Positions 13,884-26,639 are shown, counted from the stretch's first letter. The stretch is DNA of 64,000 nucleotides from Argentina anserina (GCF_933775445.1 NC_065873.1:7316001-7380000); one strand, 5' to 3'. A program made the numbers and translations. Notes: generated from the letters alone by a model not told the origin.

Positions 13884-16800
13884 TCAATTTACCTCCTGAA
13901 CAGAGCACATACCCAGCAACTCCCTCATCTTCAAGAATGCATCTAACTTCAAAGGTTTAGTCATTATGTCAGCCAACTGATCTTTAGAGCCACAATGCAC
14001 CACATCCACTACACCATCTCTGCTCAAGTCTCGAAGAAAATGGAACCTGATATCTATGTGTTTACTTCTTCCATGCATGACAGGGTTCCTTGAGAGCTTA
14101 ATAGTTGAACTATTATCACAGTGAATAACACACATTTTTTGACTGAGACCAAGCTTCTCAAGAATTCGCAACATCCATACACTTTGACAAGCACAAGAAG
14201 CAGCTGATATGAACTCAGCTTATGTAGTGGAAAGTGTTACTACTGGCTGCTTTTTGAACTCCAAGCTATAGCTCCATAACTTAATTTAAACACATAACCT
14301 GAAGTGCTCTTACGGTCCTCAGTGTCTCCTGCATAGTCACTATCAGAGAAAGCAACCAACTGTTCTTCTCCCAAATCAGTTGTTCCCTTTAGATACCTGA
14401 AGACTCTTTTCACTGCTGCTTGATGTAACTCAGTATGAGCTTCCATATAGTGACTTATAAGACTCATTGCATACATGAGATCAGGTCTGGTGGCAGTCAA
14501 GTACATAAGACTACCCACCATTTGCTTGAAAGTAGTAGAATCCACCTTTACACCACCTTCATCCTTCGTGAGTTTGCAGCCAGGTTCAATGGGAGTCCTA
14601 ATCGGGTTGCACTCTTCCATTTTAAACCTTTCAAGCACCTCATTGGCATATCTTTTCTGACTAATGAAAATCCCACCTGAGCCTTGCATAACTTCTGCTC
14701 TAAGAAAGTATTTCATTCTTCCAAGATCAGACATGTCAAACTCCTGCATCATTGACCTCTTGAACTCTTCAAACATCTCCTCATTGTTCCCGGTAAAGAT
14801 GAGGTCATCTATATACACACTGACTACAAGTATAGCTCCATCTTCCCCACACTTCACGAAGAGAGTATGTTCACTTGAGCACCTCTCAAAGCCTTCATTG
14901 AGAAAATATGACTCAATTTTGCTGAACCAAGCACGTGGGGCTTACTTGAGCCCATACAATGCTTTCTTGAGCTTATACACCTTGTTCTCAGCACCCTTTA
15001 CCTCATACCCTCTTGGTTGCTCGATGAACACCTCTTCATTGATCTCTCCATGTAGAAATGCACTTTTCACATCAAGCTTATACACCAACCAATCTTTACT
15101 TGCTGCAAGTGAAAAAATCACTCTAATAGTATCCCATCGAGCAACATGAGCAAATATCTCATTGTAATCAACCCCATGTTGTTGAGTGTACCCTTTTTCA
15201 ACCAACCGAGCTTTGCATTTGTCTACCTCACCTTTCTCATTCAGCTTGGTCTTGAAGAGCCACTTAACACCTACCTTCTTTGCTCCTTTAGGCAACTCAG
15301 TTAATTCCCAAGTCTCATTCATCTCAATAGCCTGAATCTCTAAGTTTATTGCTTCTCTCCATTTCAAGCTCTTGACGGCTTCTTCAAAAGTAACAGGATC
15401 ATTTGTTGAAGTAAACATGACAAGCTGTTGGATCAGACCCTCCCCGGACAGGCCTTCACCACTCATATAGTCTTCCATCCAATCTGGTCTTCTTCTAACC
15501 CTCCCCTGGCTCAGTGTACTCACATTAATTTCACCTGAGTCAGTAGATGTGGATGAACTTGAGCCACCACTACCACCTTGTGCATTATGTCCTTCAATAT
15601 CACCTTCTTCCACGGTTGGACCCTTTTCTTCTTCTACTTCTTCTTCTATAGTTACTTCATTCTCTTCAGTGTCACCCCATTCTAACACATCACTAATAGC
15701 TTTTTCTTTTGTTTTGCTCCAACTCCATTTTTCTTCCTCTTCAAACACAACATCACGACTTATGACAATCTTCTTTGCCACCGGATCATACATTCTGTAA
15801 GCCTTGGATTCTTCACTGACACCCAGAAACACACACCTGAAGCTCTTGTCATCAAGTTTTGACATCTGGAATGTGAACATGACCTACACACCCAAATACT
15901 TTGAAATAATGAACTGAAGGTTTGTATCCATTCCAAGCTTCTTTAGGGGTCATATCTTTCACTGCTACTGTAGGACAACGATTGAGGACATGCACCGCCG
16001 AATTGACAGCTTCCGGCCAGTACTCTTTTGGAACTTCTTTATCAGTGAGCATACAACGTACCATGTTCATTAGGGTTCGGTTTCTTCTCTCTGCAACTCC
16101 ATTCTATTGTGGAGAATAAGCTGCAATGAGTTGTCTACTAATCCCATTTGAACTACAAAACTTGTTAAACTCCAAAGAGGTGAATTCCCCTCATCGATCA
16201 GTACGTAAACAACATATGAAGTTCCATGTTTCTTTCTCTACCACACTTTTGAAACTTTTGAACATAGTAAGCGCTTCTGACTTAGCATGCAAGAAATATG
16301 TCCACATCTTACGGCTATAATCATATATGAACGTAACTATGTACCTCTTGTGGCTGTTTGATTCAGGAGTGATCGGGCCACAAATGTCGGAGTGTACAAG
16401 TTGTAAAGGTTGAGTAGCTCTCCACCTGCCCTTCTTTGGAAATGGATCACGATGTTGTTTGCCGGTCACATACTCTGCGCACAGCTTGGAGGAAGCTTTG
16501 AGAATTGGTAAGCCACTGACTAGCTTTCTGTATGCCAATGTTCTCAACCCTTTCATGTGCAAATGCCCAAATCTCTTGTGCCATAGACTTGTGTTTGTAT
16601 CCTCAGAAGTCATCTGAAAACACGTTGATCCTGTAGGTATAGAACCTGTAGGTATAGAAGCAAGCAACACAAACATTCTATTTGCTGACATGTTTGTTTG
16701 CATGATCAAACCTCTTGTTGGATGAAAGATCTTACATGCACCATGTTAAATTAAGATGGCTAACTTCTTCTCTTGGAGCTGACCAATGCTAAGCAGATTA

Positions 16801-18035
16801 TTTTTGAGCTCAGGAATATAGTATACCTCAGTGATTACTTGAGTTGTCTCTTGAACTTGCATTCTAATGCTCCCCTTTCCCATGACACTCATCTTTGTGT
16901 TGTTGCCAAGCTTCACCATATGCCTGAATGTCTCATCAAGTTCAGTGAACCACTGCTTATCACCACTCATGTGATTACTACATCCGGAATCCAAGAACCA
17001 TACATCTTCTCTCTTTGACTGGTTCACCTCTACATAAGCCATTAGCAACATCTCTTCACTCTCATCAAGTTCAGCATAGTTAACATTCTTCTCCCAGCTA
17101 GGACACTCATACTGAAAGTGTCCTAGCTTGTGACACCTGTAACACTCCACGGTCTCCTTGTTGAAACCTCCTCTTCCTCTTCCACGACCTCTGCCCCTAA
17201 AAGCTCCACGTCCTCTTCCTCTACTGCTTCCCTCTCCATTAGTGATCTTTAAAGCTTGCTCTTCCCTTGAAACTCCATTGCTTCGATTCAATCTTTGTTC
17301 ATGCACCAAAAGACTACTTTGCAGTTCATCCAAAGTCATTGAGTCTAGATCATTTGATTCTTCTATGGAGCAAGCCACATAATCGAATCTAGGAGTTAAT
17401 GATCTCAGAATCTTTTCAACAATGTCAACTTGTGACATGTTTTCTCCACCATTCATCTTCAACTTGTTCACCAAGGTAAGTGTACGAGCAATGTACTCGT
17501 CCACCTTTTCTCCTTCTCTCATTTGAAGCACTTCAAAGTCTCTTTTCAAGGCTTGTCTGTGTGCACGCTTCACTCGGTTTGTGCCTTGATATTTCTGCTT
17601 CATGGAGTCCCAAATGCTCTTGGAACTTGACTTATCAAGTATGGTTTCCATGATAGTCCTATGGATGGCTTGGAATGGGAAGTTCTTGACTTTGAGATCA
17701 TCCTCCTTCAGCTGCTCCACTCTTTGAGCAGCTCTTCCTCTCTTTCTCTGTGCCTCAGTCTGTTGTCTTCCCTCAGCCACGACTGAAGAGAAGGTTGCAA
17801 CATGTTGATCCACCTGTGCTGTGGTAGGGATGCCTTCATCCATAAGCCTCCATAGCTTCCTTTGATGCAGGAAGTTCTCCATCAACATAGACAAATGGTC
17901 ATAGTACCCATCGAATATAGGTACAGACACAAGGGCTAAACTACCTTCAGCTAGCAATTTCAATTGCGCAGCACTACTCTCAGCCATCGACTCTCTCTCT
18001 CTCTCTCGTGTTTCACTCTTTTCTTCTGCACTCAC
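13884..18035 (-). pseudogene. Copia gag-pol polyprotein, inactivated
   Basis: Order on the minus strand is typical Copia: gag, protease, integrase, reverse transcriptase, RNase H. The first open part (18035-16746, 429 codons) contains the UBN2-type gag, an RG-rich stretch, the CCHC knuckle CYRCHKLGHFQYEC (residues 298-311) and the protease motif DSGCSNHM (349-356). GAG-pre-integrase and the integrase start lie at 16709-16191, more integrase at 16070-15852, the RT N-terminal part at 15880-14942, the RT core with YIDD at 14857-14240 and RNase H at 14174-13884. Lesions seen: a stop just after 16746, two stops around 16190-16075, a frameshift near 15870, a Gln-to-stop TAA near 14943, a frameshift in an A-run near 14245 and a stop near 14222. 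The product is not expected to be functional. An in-frame downstream ATG at about 17987 (MAESS) is an alternative gag start. Confidence 0.9.
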
Positions 18036-18053
18036 ACTCAGGCCCGTTTCAGG

Positions 18054-18065
18054 GCTCTGATCCCA
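18054..18065 (-). other. Copia primer-binding site (initiator Met tRNA type)
   Basis: TGGGATCAGAGC directly inside the 5' LTR, one mismatch from the usual TGGTATCAGAGC. Confidence 0.8.
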
Positions 18066-18066
18066 C

Positions 18067-18342
18067 TGTTATAACTCAAAGACCCTAGTATAGAATGCAA
18101 GAGTTTGTAGATGTAAAAGCTTGTTTATTGAATAACCAGACTGTGGTTTATATAGCCATTACAAACAGGAATGATTCAAAGATGCATCCACGATTTACAA
18201 GACTATATCATGGCTAGGATAAAGGAAGAACAATTCAAAACAAACAACTACTCCCAACAAACCAGGGTTATTCAACAGAAACACAACAAACTTAATCCAT
18301 GAGTTGCTAGGACTTGGTCAGTAAGTAACCAGAATTCTAACA
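18067..18342 (-). repeat. 5' LTR of Copia
   Basis: 276-bp partner of the 13573-13849 LTR. It contains TTTATATAG near 18148 as a possible element promoter on the minus strand. Confidence 0.9.
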
Positions 18343-20097
18343 AACCAGAGGTAGCAAACTCATCTAATTTAGCTTATGTGATGTAGTTTTGTTTGTTGGA
18401 TTGATTGAGATGCATTAGAAGTCTTCTATGTTAGTTTGGAGTTGATCGGATATGGTTTTGGAGGCCGGATTGTGATTGGAGTAGATTAGGGTAAAATTTG
18501 GGTTTTACTATTACAGAGTTACCTTTTTACCAATTTACTGACCTTGTGAAATTACCATTTTACCCCTAACAGAAATAACTGTTTTACTATTTACCTTTTT
18601 ACTACTTACGGTTTATCATTTAACTGTTACAGTTTAACTTTTTCTGTTATTTTTTTAACTAAAGGTAACTTAGTAAAAATGTAATTTTAATCTACGATGA
18701 AGACTAATCGATAGTTCCGATTTTCGTCCGGTTCGGAAATCGAGAACTCTCTAACTTAGAAAATGTGTCGGTAATCAATTAAATCGTCGACATGTTTCTA
18801 AGTGTCTTTAATAACCTTAAAGCATGACTAGTATCATCCGATAACTAAAGTTAGACTGTTTTTCGGGTTATCTGAGAATTAGTCGATAAAAGGTCAAATA
18901 AGGTCAACATAGTCGACTACTGGTGAAACTAGGAAAGACTTAGTCAACAGAAAGTCGAACTTTGACTTACCTAGTCAAACTAGGAAAGAAGGTCGAGTCA
19001 TTAATCTACGAGTCTCAGATCTGAGATTGACACTTCTATATTTCGTTGGAATTTAGAAAAGGTGTTACAATAGTTGTTCGATCCTTGAAGCAGCAACAAG
19101 ATTGGAGCAGGAGCTTACGTTTTGGACTCGGGATTTCTGCACGTCATTCCAGGTAGGGGAGCTAATCCTCTCATGTTGATTTGACCATAAATATGAAATT
19201 CATAGTTCTGGGATATCGGTCCAGGACCCCTCGGTGTTGAAACCGTAAAACCTCTAGAGGGGCAATGCCCTATTACTTTTCCACCTTGCGCGCTATTCCT
19301 TTATTTTAGGGTATTGTCTTAAATGGACACTCTCGCTCCCTTATTGTTTTTAGCAATACGGGTGGTTGAACAATGGGTAGTAATATTCATGAAGATTCTC
19401 GACTTAAGAGGTTACTCGTTCGCCTCTTAGTCGTTAGGATCGGTCATGTATTCTATTATATATATATATATATATATTACAATCCTATGAAAAAGCACCT
19501 ACTGATTTGGCATGATGTGTTTATTAAACCTGCATGGTTTTAGAAAAGAGTTTTAACGGTACCAAATAACTTACCTTCAAACTTTTTATAAAATCTATTT
19601 TATATCCTTATCTGTTTTGGTTTTCAAACTCATGGGTGGGCTGGCCCCTACTGGGCAAGCGAGGACGACGCTCACCCCTACTATAGTTTCTTTGCATGTC
19701 GTTCTATTATTCGGAGCTAGGAGTCTTCCCTTAGAGAACCATCTTCCATATTTATGCCTATAGTTGTTTTCTTTAATTGGTATCATTATTTGTAGTTCTG
19801 AGGTTGTTTATATTGTACTTGTCACCACTTTGTAGTTTTCTAAATTTGGGTTGTTGTTATTTGTTAAACATGGGCCGGTGACATTTCACCGTCTTCCACA
19901 TTTTTTTTGTAAACTCTGTAATTAGTAGAATTCGCGGAAGTACTTCAAGTTGTTTGTTCCTCATGTCCTTGTGAAAATTTACTCACAGTCTTTCTTTAGA
20001 ACTAGTGAGTGTACAAACGAACTTCTACGTTTTTTGTGCTTGCTAATCTCTATTTTAAATCAAATGTACTGTTTGCATTCGTTTTCGGGATGTGACA

Positions 20098-21384
20098 GTT
20101 AAGAACCTCTTTAGGGTTTGAACATTTTCAAGATATCCCAAGCTATATGTGTTCTCTTTGTGGTCATGCCTTGGAAACCGTCGAACATTGTCTGTTGTTA
20201 TGCCCTTGGACTGCAACTGCTTGGTTTGGTAGTTATATTGGCTACATCCTAATGAAGGAAGTTATCACCACTTTTTAGGCATATGCGTTTTTCTTCTAGT
20301 ATTCAAGACTCTTTATTTTGGGGGTGTATATGATACTTAGGATACGGGTGGGGGAGATGTAAGGAAAATTACCAACCTGACCCTTAGCCCAAGTATTGTA
20401 TTTGGTTATTTACTAAAATCCCCATTTGGAGGAGAAGGGTGGATCGTTAGTGTGGACGATTTGGAAGATATAATCGTAGAGCATGTATGGATTGATGAAG
20501 GGCTGTTGGCTATTCATCAAAACTCTAGTTCCATGGCTCCAAATTTTGAGGATTTATTTCCCTTAGTTTGTTTTCACTTATGGGAGGTGTGGAAGCAACG
20601 GTGCTCATCGGTAATGAAGAAATGCTCCCCTGACCCTCATGTTGTGATTGAATGTTCCAATAGAACTTTTAGCGATTGGATGATGGCTAAGGGGTCTCCT
20701 CTCGGTGATGAGAAGGTAGTGACTATGAAAAATACGGTCTCCTCCTCCACCTGGGTTTATTAAGGTAAATGTTGATGCGGCTTGGAAATGAGGCAAGAGT
20801 GGCATTGGGGTGGTGGCTAGGAACTTTCGAGGTTATTCTATCTCAGGTGCTAGGTTTTTGGGCTCTCACAATTCAGTGATAGAGGCTGAGGCTGAGGCAA
20901 TTTTGCGAGGAGTCAAGTTAGCCGGCCACTTGAGTCTTAAGAAGGTTATTATTGAAGGAGATTATCATGAAGTTTTCAACCATATCCTTTCTTGTACCTC
21001 TACTGGAAATTGGAAGATTAACTCCACTCTTTTGAAGATGGGTGATTTGGGAAGGATTTTTGATGATATTCGGTGGAGATGGATTCCATGTGAAGCAAAT
21101 CGGGTTGCTGATGCAGTTGGGAAGCTTGTCATGTTGAGGGAATGTTTCTTGGACTGGGCCAATAGGCCACTAGACTCCCTTATGAAAATTATGCAATGTG
21201 ACAACCTGAAGCCACCTTAGTTTTGCTTGTTCATTCCCAGTAGTTTTCTTTAGCTGCTTTGTTTTTCTTCTTTCTTTTCTCGGTTGTTGTTGGTGCTTGT
21301 TTGGTGTTGTTGGTTCGACTGTTATTCCTTTTTCAAAGAAAATTCTCGTATTTACCAAAAAAAGAGGAAGTTGAGGACCTCTTT
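20098..21384 (+). mobile_element. LINE 3' end (non-LTR retrotransposon), 5' truncated
   Basis: It carries a zf-RVT-like segment (C-x2-C...H-x4-C near 20150-20205) and an RNase H domain, and ends in a short A-rich tail (TTTACCAAAAAAA near 21351-21363). A 15-base imperfect duplication, GTTAAGAACCTCTTT at 20098-20112 and GTTGAGGACCTCTTT at 21370-21384, brackets it, as expected for target-primed insertion. The left copy overlaps the GTTAA duplication of the neighbouring solo LTR, and the right copy was later hit by the second solo LTR. Confidence 0.7.
20140..21220 (+). pseudogene. LINE ORF2 C-terminal remnant: zf-RVT plus RNase H-like domain
   Basis: Parts of the end of a plant L1-type ORF2. The 20452-20763 stretch ([14 protein letters not shown]) is the linker after zf-RVT. 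The RNase H fold follows at 20762-21220: [11 protein letters not shown] with the first catalytic Asp, then a TGA, then GKSGIGVVARNFRG, AEAEAILRGVKLA with Glu, VIIEGDY with Asp, and the end block EANRVADAVGK with the last Asp. Stops near 20277, 20310 and 20789 and frame changes show it is dead. No reverse transcriptase core is present, so the insertion was 5' truncated. Confidence 0.8.
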
Positions 21385-23595
21385 GATCGGTTTGATTACT
21401 CGACATCCATATTAACCGTTTAAGCATCGTTAGTAGTATAAAGCAAGAGGGTATCGTTCACAAACCGGGGATCCAACCAGGGTAACGAATCACAAATATT
21501 TAACAACGAATTCATAAGAGTTTAAAAGATTTGAGATATATTTCGGATCAAACAGAAAATAAACCTAAACTAATATATACAAGTGATCAATCAACCAACA
21601 CATATGTAATCACCAAACAAATAACATAAGAACAAAGAAAATGAAATATAATCTCAATTAAGTTCATGTCGTAGGGTTCATTATACATCCTATAATCGGT
21701 TATGTAGTTAAGTTCCTCCCAAGGTTCCTAACTCAATGACACTTTAACACATTCGAACTCAGCCCCAGCCTCATTCGAAATCTAACATATTAACTTATCA
21801 TGCAACCCAGCCACATAAAGAAATTAACATATTCAAAAGCACAAGTCTAACCGAACCTAGGCAATAATCGGTGAAGGTGACAAAGAACAAACAATTAATC
21901 AACTCCCAAGTATCAAAATCATTTATAACTTTGGATTATTACACATGCAACGTCAACTTCCAGGTATTAATCACACACATAGGTAAGAATTCACCGAAAA
22001 TCCTTTAAATAAATAAATAGAAACTTATGACATAAAACCTAAAATCATTGAATAAAAATCGAAAACCTTAATTCATCATGTCATTCGAAAGTTACAAATA
22101 TCTCATAGACAAGAATAAAAATAACTTTAACAAAACCTAAACAGAAATCATCTAAGAACAAAAGCATAAAAACCCGAAAACTAAACATGAAAATTATAGA
22201 GTTACACTTTATAATTCTCCTCCCAAGGTTCCTTACAAAGGTAGAATGAAATCTTCAAGAGTATGGTATCAGGCTCCCAAGCTTTGGACATAAAATATGG
22301 TGAAGGGTGGTGAATTCGGATTCTATGGTTCTTGGTGAATGAAAGTGTTTGGGCATAACTTTGATTATACTTGTGTGCAAGGTTGATGATCTTTTTATGT
22401 GGAAATAAGGTGCTATATATAGAGGAAAAAACCCAAGGGAGGCTGCCCGCAAAGTCCACAAAGTTGAAACCAAATTGGTTAAGGTTTTCTAGATTTTCTC
22501 AATTCGGCAGAGCTGACATTTGTGTCTTGTTGTCGCCATAACTTTCTCTAGAAATAGATATTGAGGTGATTCTAACTGCATTTAAAAATAGACTTCCGTA
22601 GCTTTTCATCCATATATCATACATTGTCTGATTCATTGTGAGTTGTCAAATAGAGCCCGTCAAAGTTGGATGACCTGCACTGGAAGAATTCTGATTCTAA
22701 TAAGTATTGAACATTAATTGCATATCTTCTTCCTCCTTTAATGTTGATTTTTTTTGCACGAATTTCCTCATTTGAATTAGGGAGGCAGCAAAAATCTTAA
22801 TTGTTGCAGCCTTGTTTGAATTTTCTTACCTCTTTTCATTTATTTGCTGCACCTTCCCTCACAATCCTAGGATCAAAATCAAATCAATGGCTGAGATAAT
22901 TCTGCCGAGCTCACTGTACCTCCGAGTAATGATTCGTTCATATCTCCTTGTAGGAATAAGATATTGATTTGATTCCAAATCCTACAGAAACTAGACTCAC
23001 ATAGCTTTCTATCCATATATGATACATCTTCTAATTCCATCTGAGCTGTGCAAGGGAGCCCGTCAAAGTTGGACTACGAATCTTGACAGCTTTTTGATTC
23101 TTGCATAGATTGAGCTTTTAAGTGCATATCTTCTTTTCTTTAATAAGTCTGATTTATATACACGAAAATATCTTCATATACACCTTGGAAATCCATCTCC
23201 AATTTGGTTTTAAAATCCTACTCCTAATAGGAAACCATTAATGTCGCACGGCCTCTCCTTATTCTACTACGAAACTGATTTTGAATCTCTCATCTTTCCT
23301 TGCGCAACTAGGATTGCTTTCCTTCTCCAACATGGATTTGTCTTTCCTAATAAGAATAAATACGTTAGAAACAAATAAATAAGAAATGATGAATCATATT
23401 CAAAGAATGAATCATATCACAACAAAGATTCTAAACACTTAGCACGATTTCATCATCAATTCACTCATAATCGATATAAGCTCTACCTAAACACTTATTC
23501 ATACAAAACAAACTAAAACATATTAAATAAGAGGTAACATAGAGTAAGAATATGACATAAACGTATTAAGAACGTCACACTTTGTACTCCTATCA
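21384..23595. mobile_element. Athila-like Gypsy solo LTR, ~2.2 kb
   Basis: Starts TGATCGGTTTGATTACTCGAC and ends GTCACACTTTGTACTCCTATCA, both homologous to the ends of the 1571-bp LTRs at 32238 and 41959, and shares the internal block AAGCAAGAGGGTATCGTTCA. The middle is diverged and longer. Flanks are CTCTT (21379-21383) and CTTTT (23596-23600), a degraded 5-bp target duplication. No internal polyprotein is present. It is a related but older subfamily relative of the full-length element in this window. Confidence 0.8.
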
Positions 23596-24287
23596 CTTTT
23601 GATTCACTTATTTTTCGATCTCATATTCATATCTTGATCGTAAGAGTCTTTTCAATAAGAGCCATTTTGTAAATAACTAGATATTATCTTCAAATTTGCA
23701 TCCAAATTGAAAATTGTTAACGTATTCATAAATGTGATTTATTCATTATGAACTATAACTATTCAAGTTTAACAGTTTTGATTCGCTCGTTAATTTGATA
23801 TACTTTAATACTTTCACTATCACTAAATCAGCTGAAAATTTGTATAACATATCTACTTATGCAGACATAGAATCTAAACAACTGAGATGAAAAAAAAATC
23901 TGACCAGGAAAGTAGTAATAAGAAAGTCTTCAACAAGTATGGCCCTCAACTTATGCCTACTGTGATATCTAAGCATATTCTCTTTGCATAACTTAAGGAA
24001 AGATATACATAAACTTTTGGAAATTATGAAGATCCTATCTGTTTGATAAATCAAAGGATGTTGATTACCAATTGTGGTCTAGTTTAGCACATTTGGTGGA
24101 ACAGTTAAGTTATAAATAGAAGGTCATGATACCTTTTACCGAAAAGACTTCCGCGCTCTGTGTACGTAGAAATATTTGTATATTGTCACTATTATTTGTA
24201 TCTAGATTATGTAGGTGCTTGTTGATAACAGGAAGATCAAAGCAAGGTGATCTGAGTGTACTGAAATCTTAGAACTGCTCCATACTG
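23596..24287. other. old repeat remnant and unassigned sequence
   Basis: The first ~85 bases are the partner of the repeat at about 12433-12519. The remainder is AT-rich with no gene or element recognised up to the CACTA terminus. Confidence 0.5.
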
Positions 24288-24304
24288 CACTACTACATAA
24301 AATC

Positions 24305-24570
24305 TTTCAATGACGTTTGGAAAACGTCATGAAAAGACTTTCATGACGTTTTTCAAACGCCATCCCAAACGACATCTATACGGGTGCCATCGTAGGGTTA
24401 TCCTTCGATGACTACATAAAAACGTCATAAAATACCTTTTAATGACAGTTACAAAACGCCATGAAATGAGTTTACCATGACGTTTTCCCACTATCATAGA
24501 AAACAATTCCATGACATTTTTAAACTGCCATAGAAATTACTTTGATGACGTTTTTCTACTGTCATTAAAT
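24305..24570. repeat. left subterminal repeat array of CACTA
   Basis: About ten degenerate copies of ATGACGTTTT / AAAACGTCAT in both orientations with spacing of 15-35 bases. Confidence 0.85.
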
Positions 24571-24730
24571 CTTTTTCATATTATAAAAAAATTATTGATT
24601 TTCTGATTAAATTCAGAAATCAAATATATTTATGTTTATACAAGGGAGACATAATATTAATACTTCCATTTAGATTTCATCATATAGTTCCACTACATCA
24701 AGAATCATCATATAAATCCACTACATACAA

Positions 24731-25409
24731 CTACCCTAAAGAAAACAAAAGTTGAAAACATCTTAAGAGTATCCTATTCAGGAAGTAATCTTTAGTAAAC
24801 TTCACCCAATCAGTTCTAAGTTCACGTGGTGCAGCTGCATACCTGTCCAAGTTACACAAAAGCATAAGATCGACTAGCAATCCAAATCAAGCATGGAAGA
24901 CAAACAACCATATAGACCCAACCCTGATACTACGTTTTGGGACAAACGAAAGATCAAATTGATAGATAGTTATAATTTCAAAGAGCATTGAATTTAACCA
25001 CATGAGTACATGTGAGATTCACAAAAAATGAATTTACTAACCTTGGCATTGACACCATGCATTGATGATGCGTGCCTCTGACTTCAACCACATAAAGTTC
25101 CACGTTAGATGCAATCCCCTAAAAATTAACAAAGCCACCCATTAGATTAAGTTCCACAAAACCAACTGAAAATCAATACAATGGACCACCACTGTGACTT
25201 TGTACAAACATGTATTCTATAGAGAAAATAAGACCCTCATATGACAATTATTTTCTATTTCAACTCATACATCCCTAGTCTAACACTTATTATAAAAAGA
25301 GGAATAAAGTAGCAGCTCAACCATATCAATAATGTCAATCCCTCCAAACATTGAAACAGAGAACATGGCCAACCGGTCTACAAATGCATTCACATCAATG
25401 AAGCAGCCA
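24731..25409 (-). pseudogene. three-exon gene-like fragment carried inside the CACTA element
   Basis: I do not recognise the protein. On the minus strand three segments have intron boundaries that agree in phase: 25409-25322 (88 nt, AG before, GT after), 25118-25042 (77 nt) and 24842-24731 (112 nt, ending TAG). Joined they stay open for 92 complete codons before the stop. They include CFIDVNAFVDRLAMF, NVELYVVEVRGTHHQCM and AAAPRELRTDWVKFTKDY. The composition looks like real protein rather than random AT-rich frame. Upstream exons were not resolved (a possible one lies near 25565-25625, but its phase does not join). A leader-like stretch at 26640-27200 could be the 5' end. It could be a captured host gene fragment or the remnant of the element's own accessory gene. 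Confidence 0.35.
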
Positions 25410-26639
25410 CTGTAAACAAATAAACACATAACTAAGGACTAAAGGGAGGGACAAACTCTCATTTTAAAAGAAAAAACTAGGAAAACAAACAGAGTCCACC
25501 AAGCTAACAAACAAAAGGAAAAAAACACAGAAATATCAAAAACACAGTTGCATTCCAATGAAAAAGAAACACCAACAACACTACCTTCATATTGTGAAGA
25601 ATGAAGAGATTTACACCCAAAGAGACCCAACAAAATGACCCCTATGCCATATTGTTAATTTCTATATTATACAAAAATAGTTCAAATCAAAATTATTCAA
25701 AAACCCTAGATAAAAATATTTAAAATCAAGAAATGTCAGTGGAAACATCAAAATCTAGGATACATATTTGTTATATAATCTATGAAACCCTAAATCTAAA
25801 AGGTATTACAAGCCCAAAAGCAACATATACATGAAATTATATACCTTTGATGAGTGCGGTCTATCAAAGGATGAGAAAGAAGCAATCTGCGTCCAGAACA
25901 ACAAGAATAGAATAGAAGAAAAAGATTAATAGCAACAAAAACCACTCTCATGCAGTTGAGAAGCTCCATAGGCATAGAAAAGAAATTCCATGTTGAAAGT
26001 ATCCCCCAAGCATTAGATTCTTTTGATGCTCAAAAAATTACCCTGTGGTTCTTTTGATACCCTAACACATAGGAAAAAAAAACTAATTCTCAGCACTTAA
26101 TTTGATATCTCAAAGTCACTACAAGCCACATTACAACTTACTAATTTACAATCACATTTCAAATAGTTATTGAGAAATTATGGAATGAGAACTGGAGAAA
26201 CTAGTCCAATTGTTTTAAGATTAAAATGTAATAATAAATCGGATCACTAAGTGATTATTCTCATTTAGATAAGAAAACAATTATTTTCATGATAACAGTC
26301 TAACAAATATAAGGATTAAGTCTGGTACTCTAGTACTAAAGACTCGCACTAAGTGAAATCAGAGAATACAATGTGAAGACATATAATGTTCGATCAGAAA
26401 GAATCACCAACTGTCTCACAATAAAGCCAATTCTAGGATCTACTGAACTCTCATTACTATAATTCTACCATTATAATCAATTACATATCCCAAAACCAAA
26501 TCAAACATAAGTGAACAAAACTTAAACTTTCTTTCTTGATGGATAGAAAACAATAAGTTCCACAAACATTATAGACAATAACCCAAAGAGTAACAACAAA
26601 GCAAGCAGATTCGAGATGCCGTACAACTTACTAATAGGC

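Larger units (their letters stand above)
13573..18342 (-). mobile_element. Ty1/Copia retrotransposon, decayed, full length
   Basis: A 4770-bp element with LTRs 13573-13849 and 18067-18342 (TGTT...AACA), differing at roughly ten positions, about 4% by eye. It is oriented on the minus strand: the primer site TGGGATCAGAGC (18065-18054) matches the initiator-Met tRNA type with one change, and a purine tract lies against the 13849 LTR end. The target duplication is imperfect (GACCA at 13568-13572, AACCA at 18343-18347). It sits inside the Gypsy solo LTR 12525-20097 and is therefore younger than that LTR. Confidence 0.9.
12525..20097. mobile_element. Gypsy-type solo LTR (~2.8 kb), interrupted by a Copia
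   Basis: Begins TGTAATACTCGAG and ends CGGGATGTGACA (TG...CA). It is flanked by the 5-bp target duplication GTTAA (12520-12524 and 20098-20102). After removing the nested Copia (13573-18342 plus its duplication), about 2.8 kb of sequence remains with no polyprotein, as left by recombination between two LTRs. The start and end style and the great length resemble LTRs of Tekay/Del-type Gypsy elements; lineage is inference. A TA microsatellite lies at about 19455-19478. Open frames inside (for example 12774-13127) are not considered genes. Confidence 0.75.

Noticed and set aside
24327..24512. Subterminal CACTA repeats considered as a CRISPR-like array
   Set aside because: Units are degenerate, in both orientations and irregularly spaced; they match transposase-binding arrays at CACTA ends.
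25439..25633. 64-codon hydrophobic frame in CACTA
   Set aside because: It overlaps what appears to be intron; Phe/Leu/Cys-rich composition is as expected from T-rich DNA on the minus strand.
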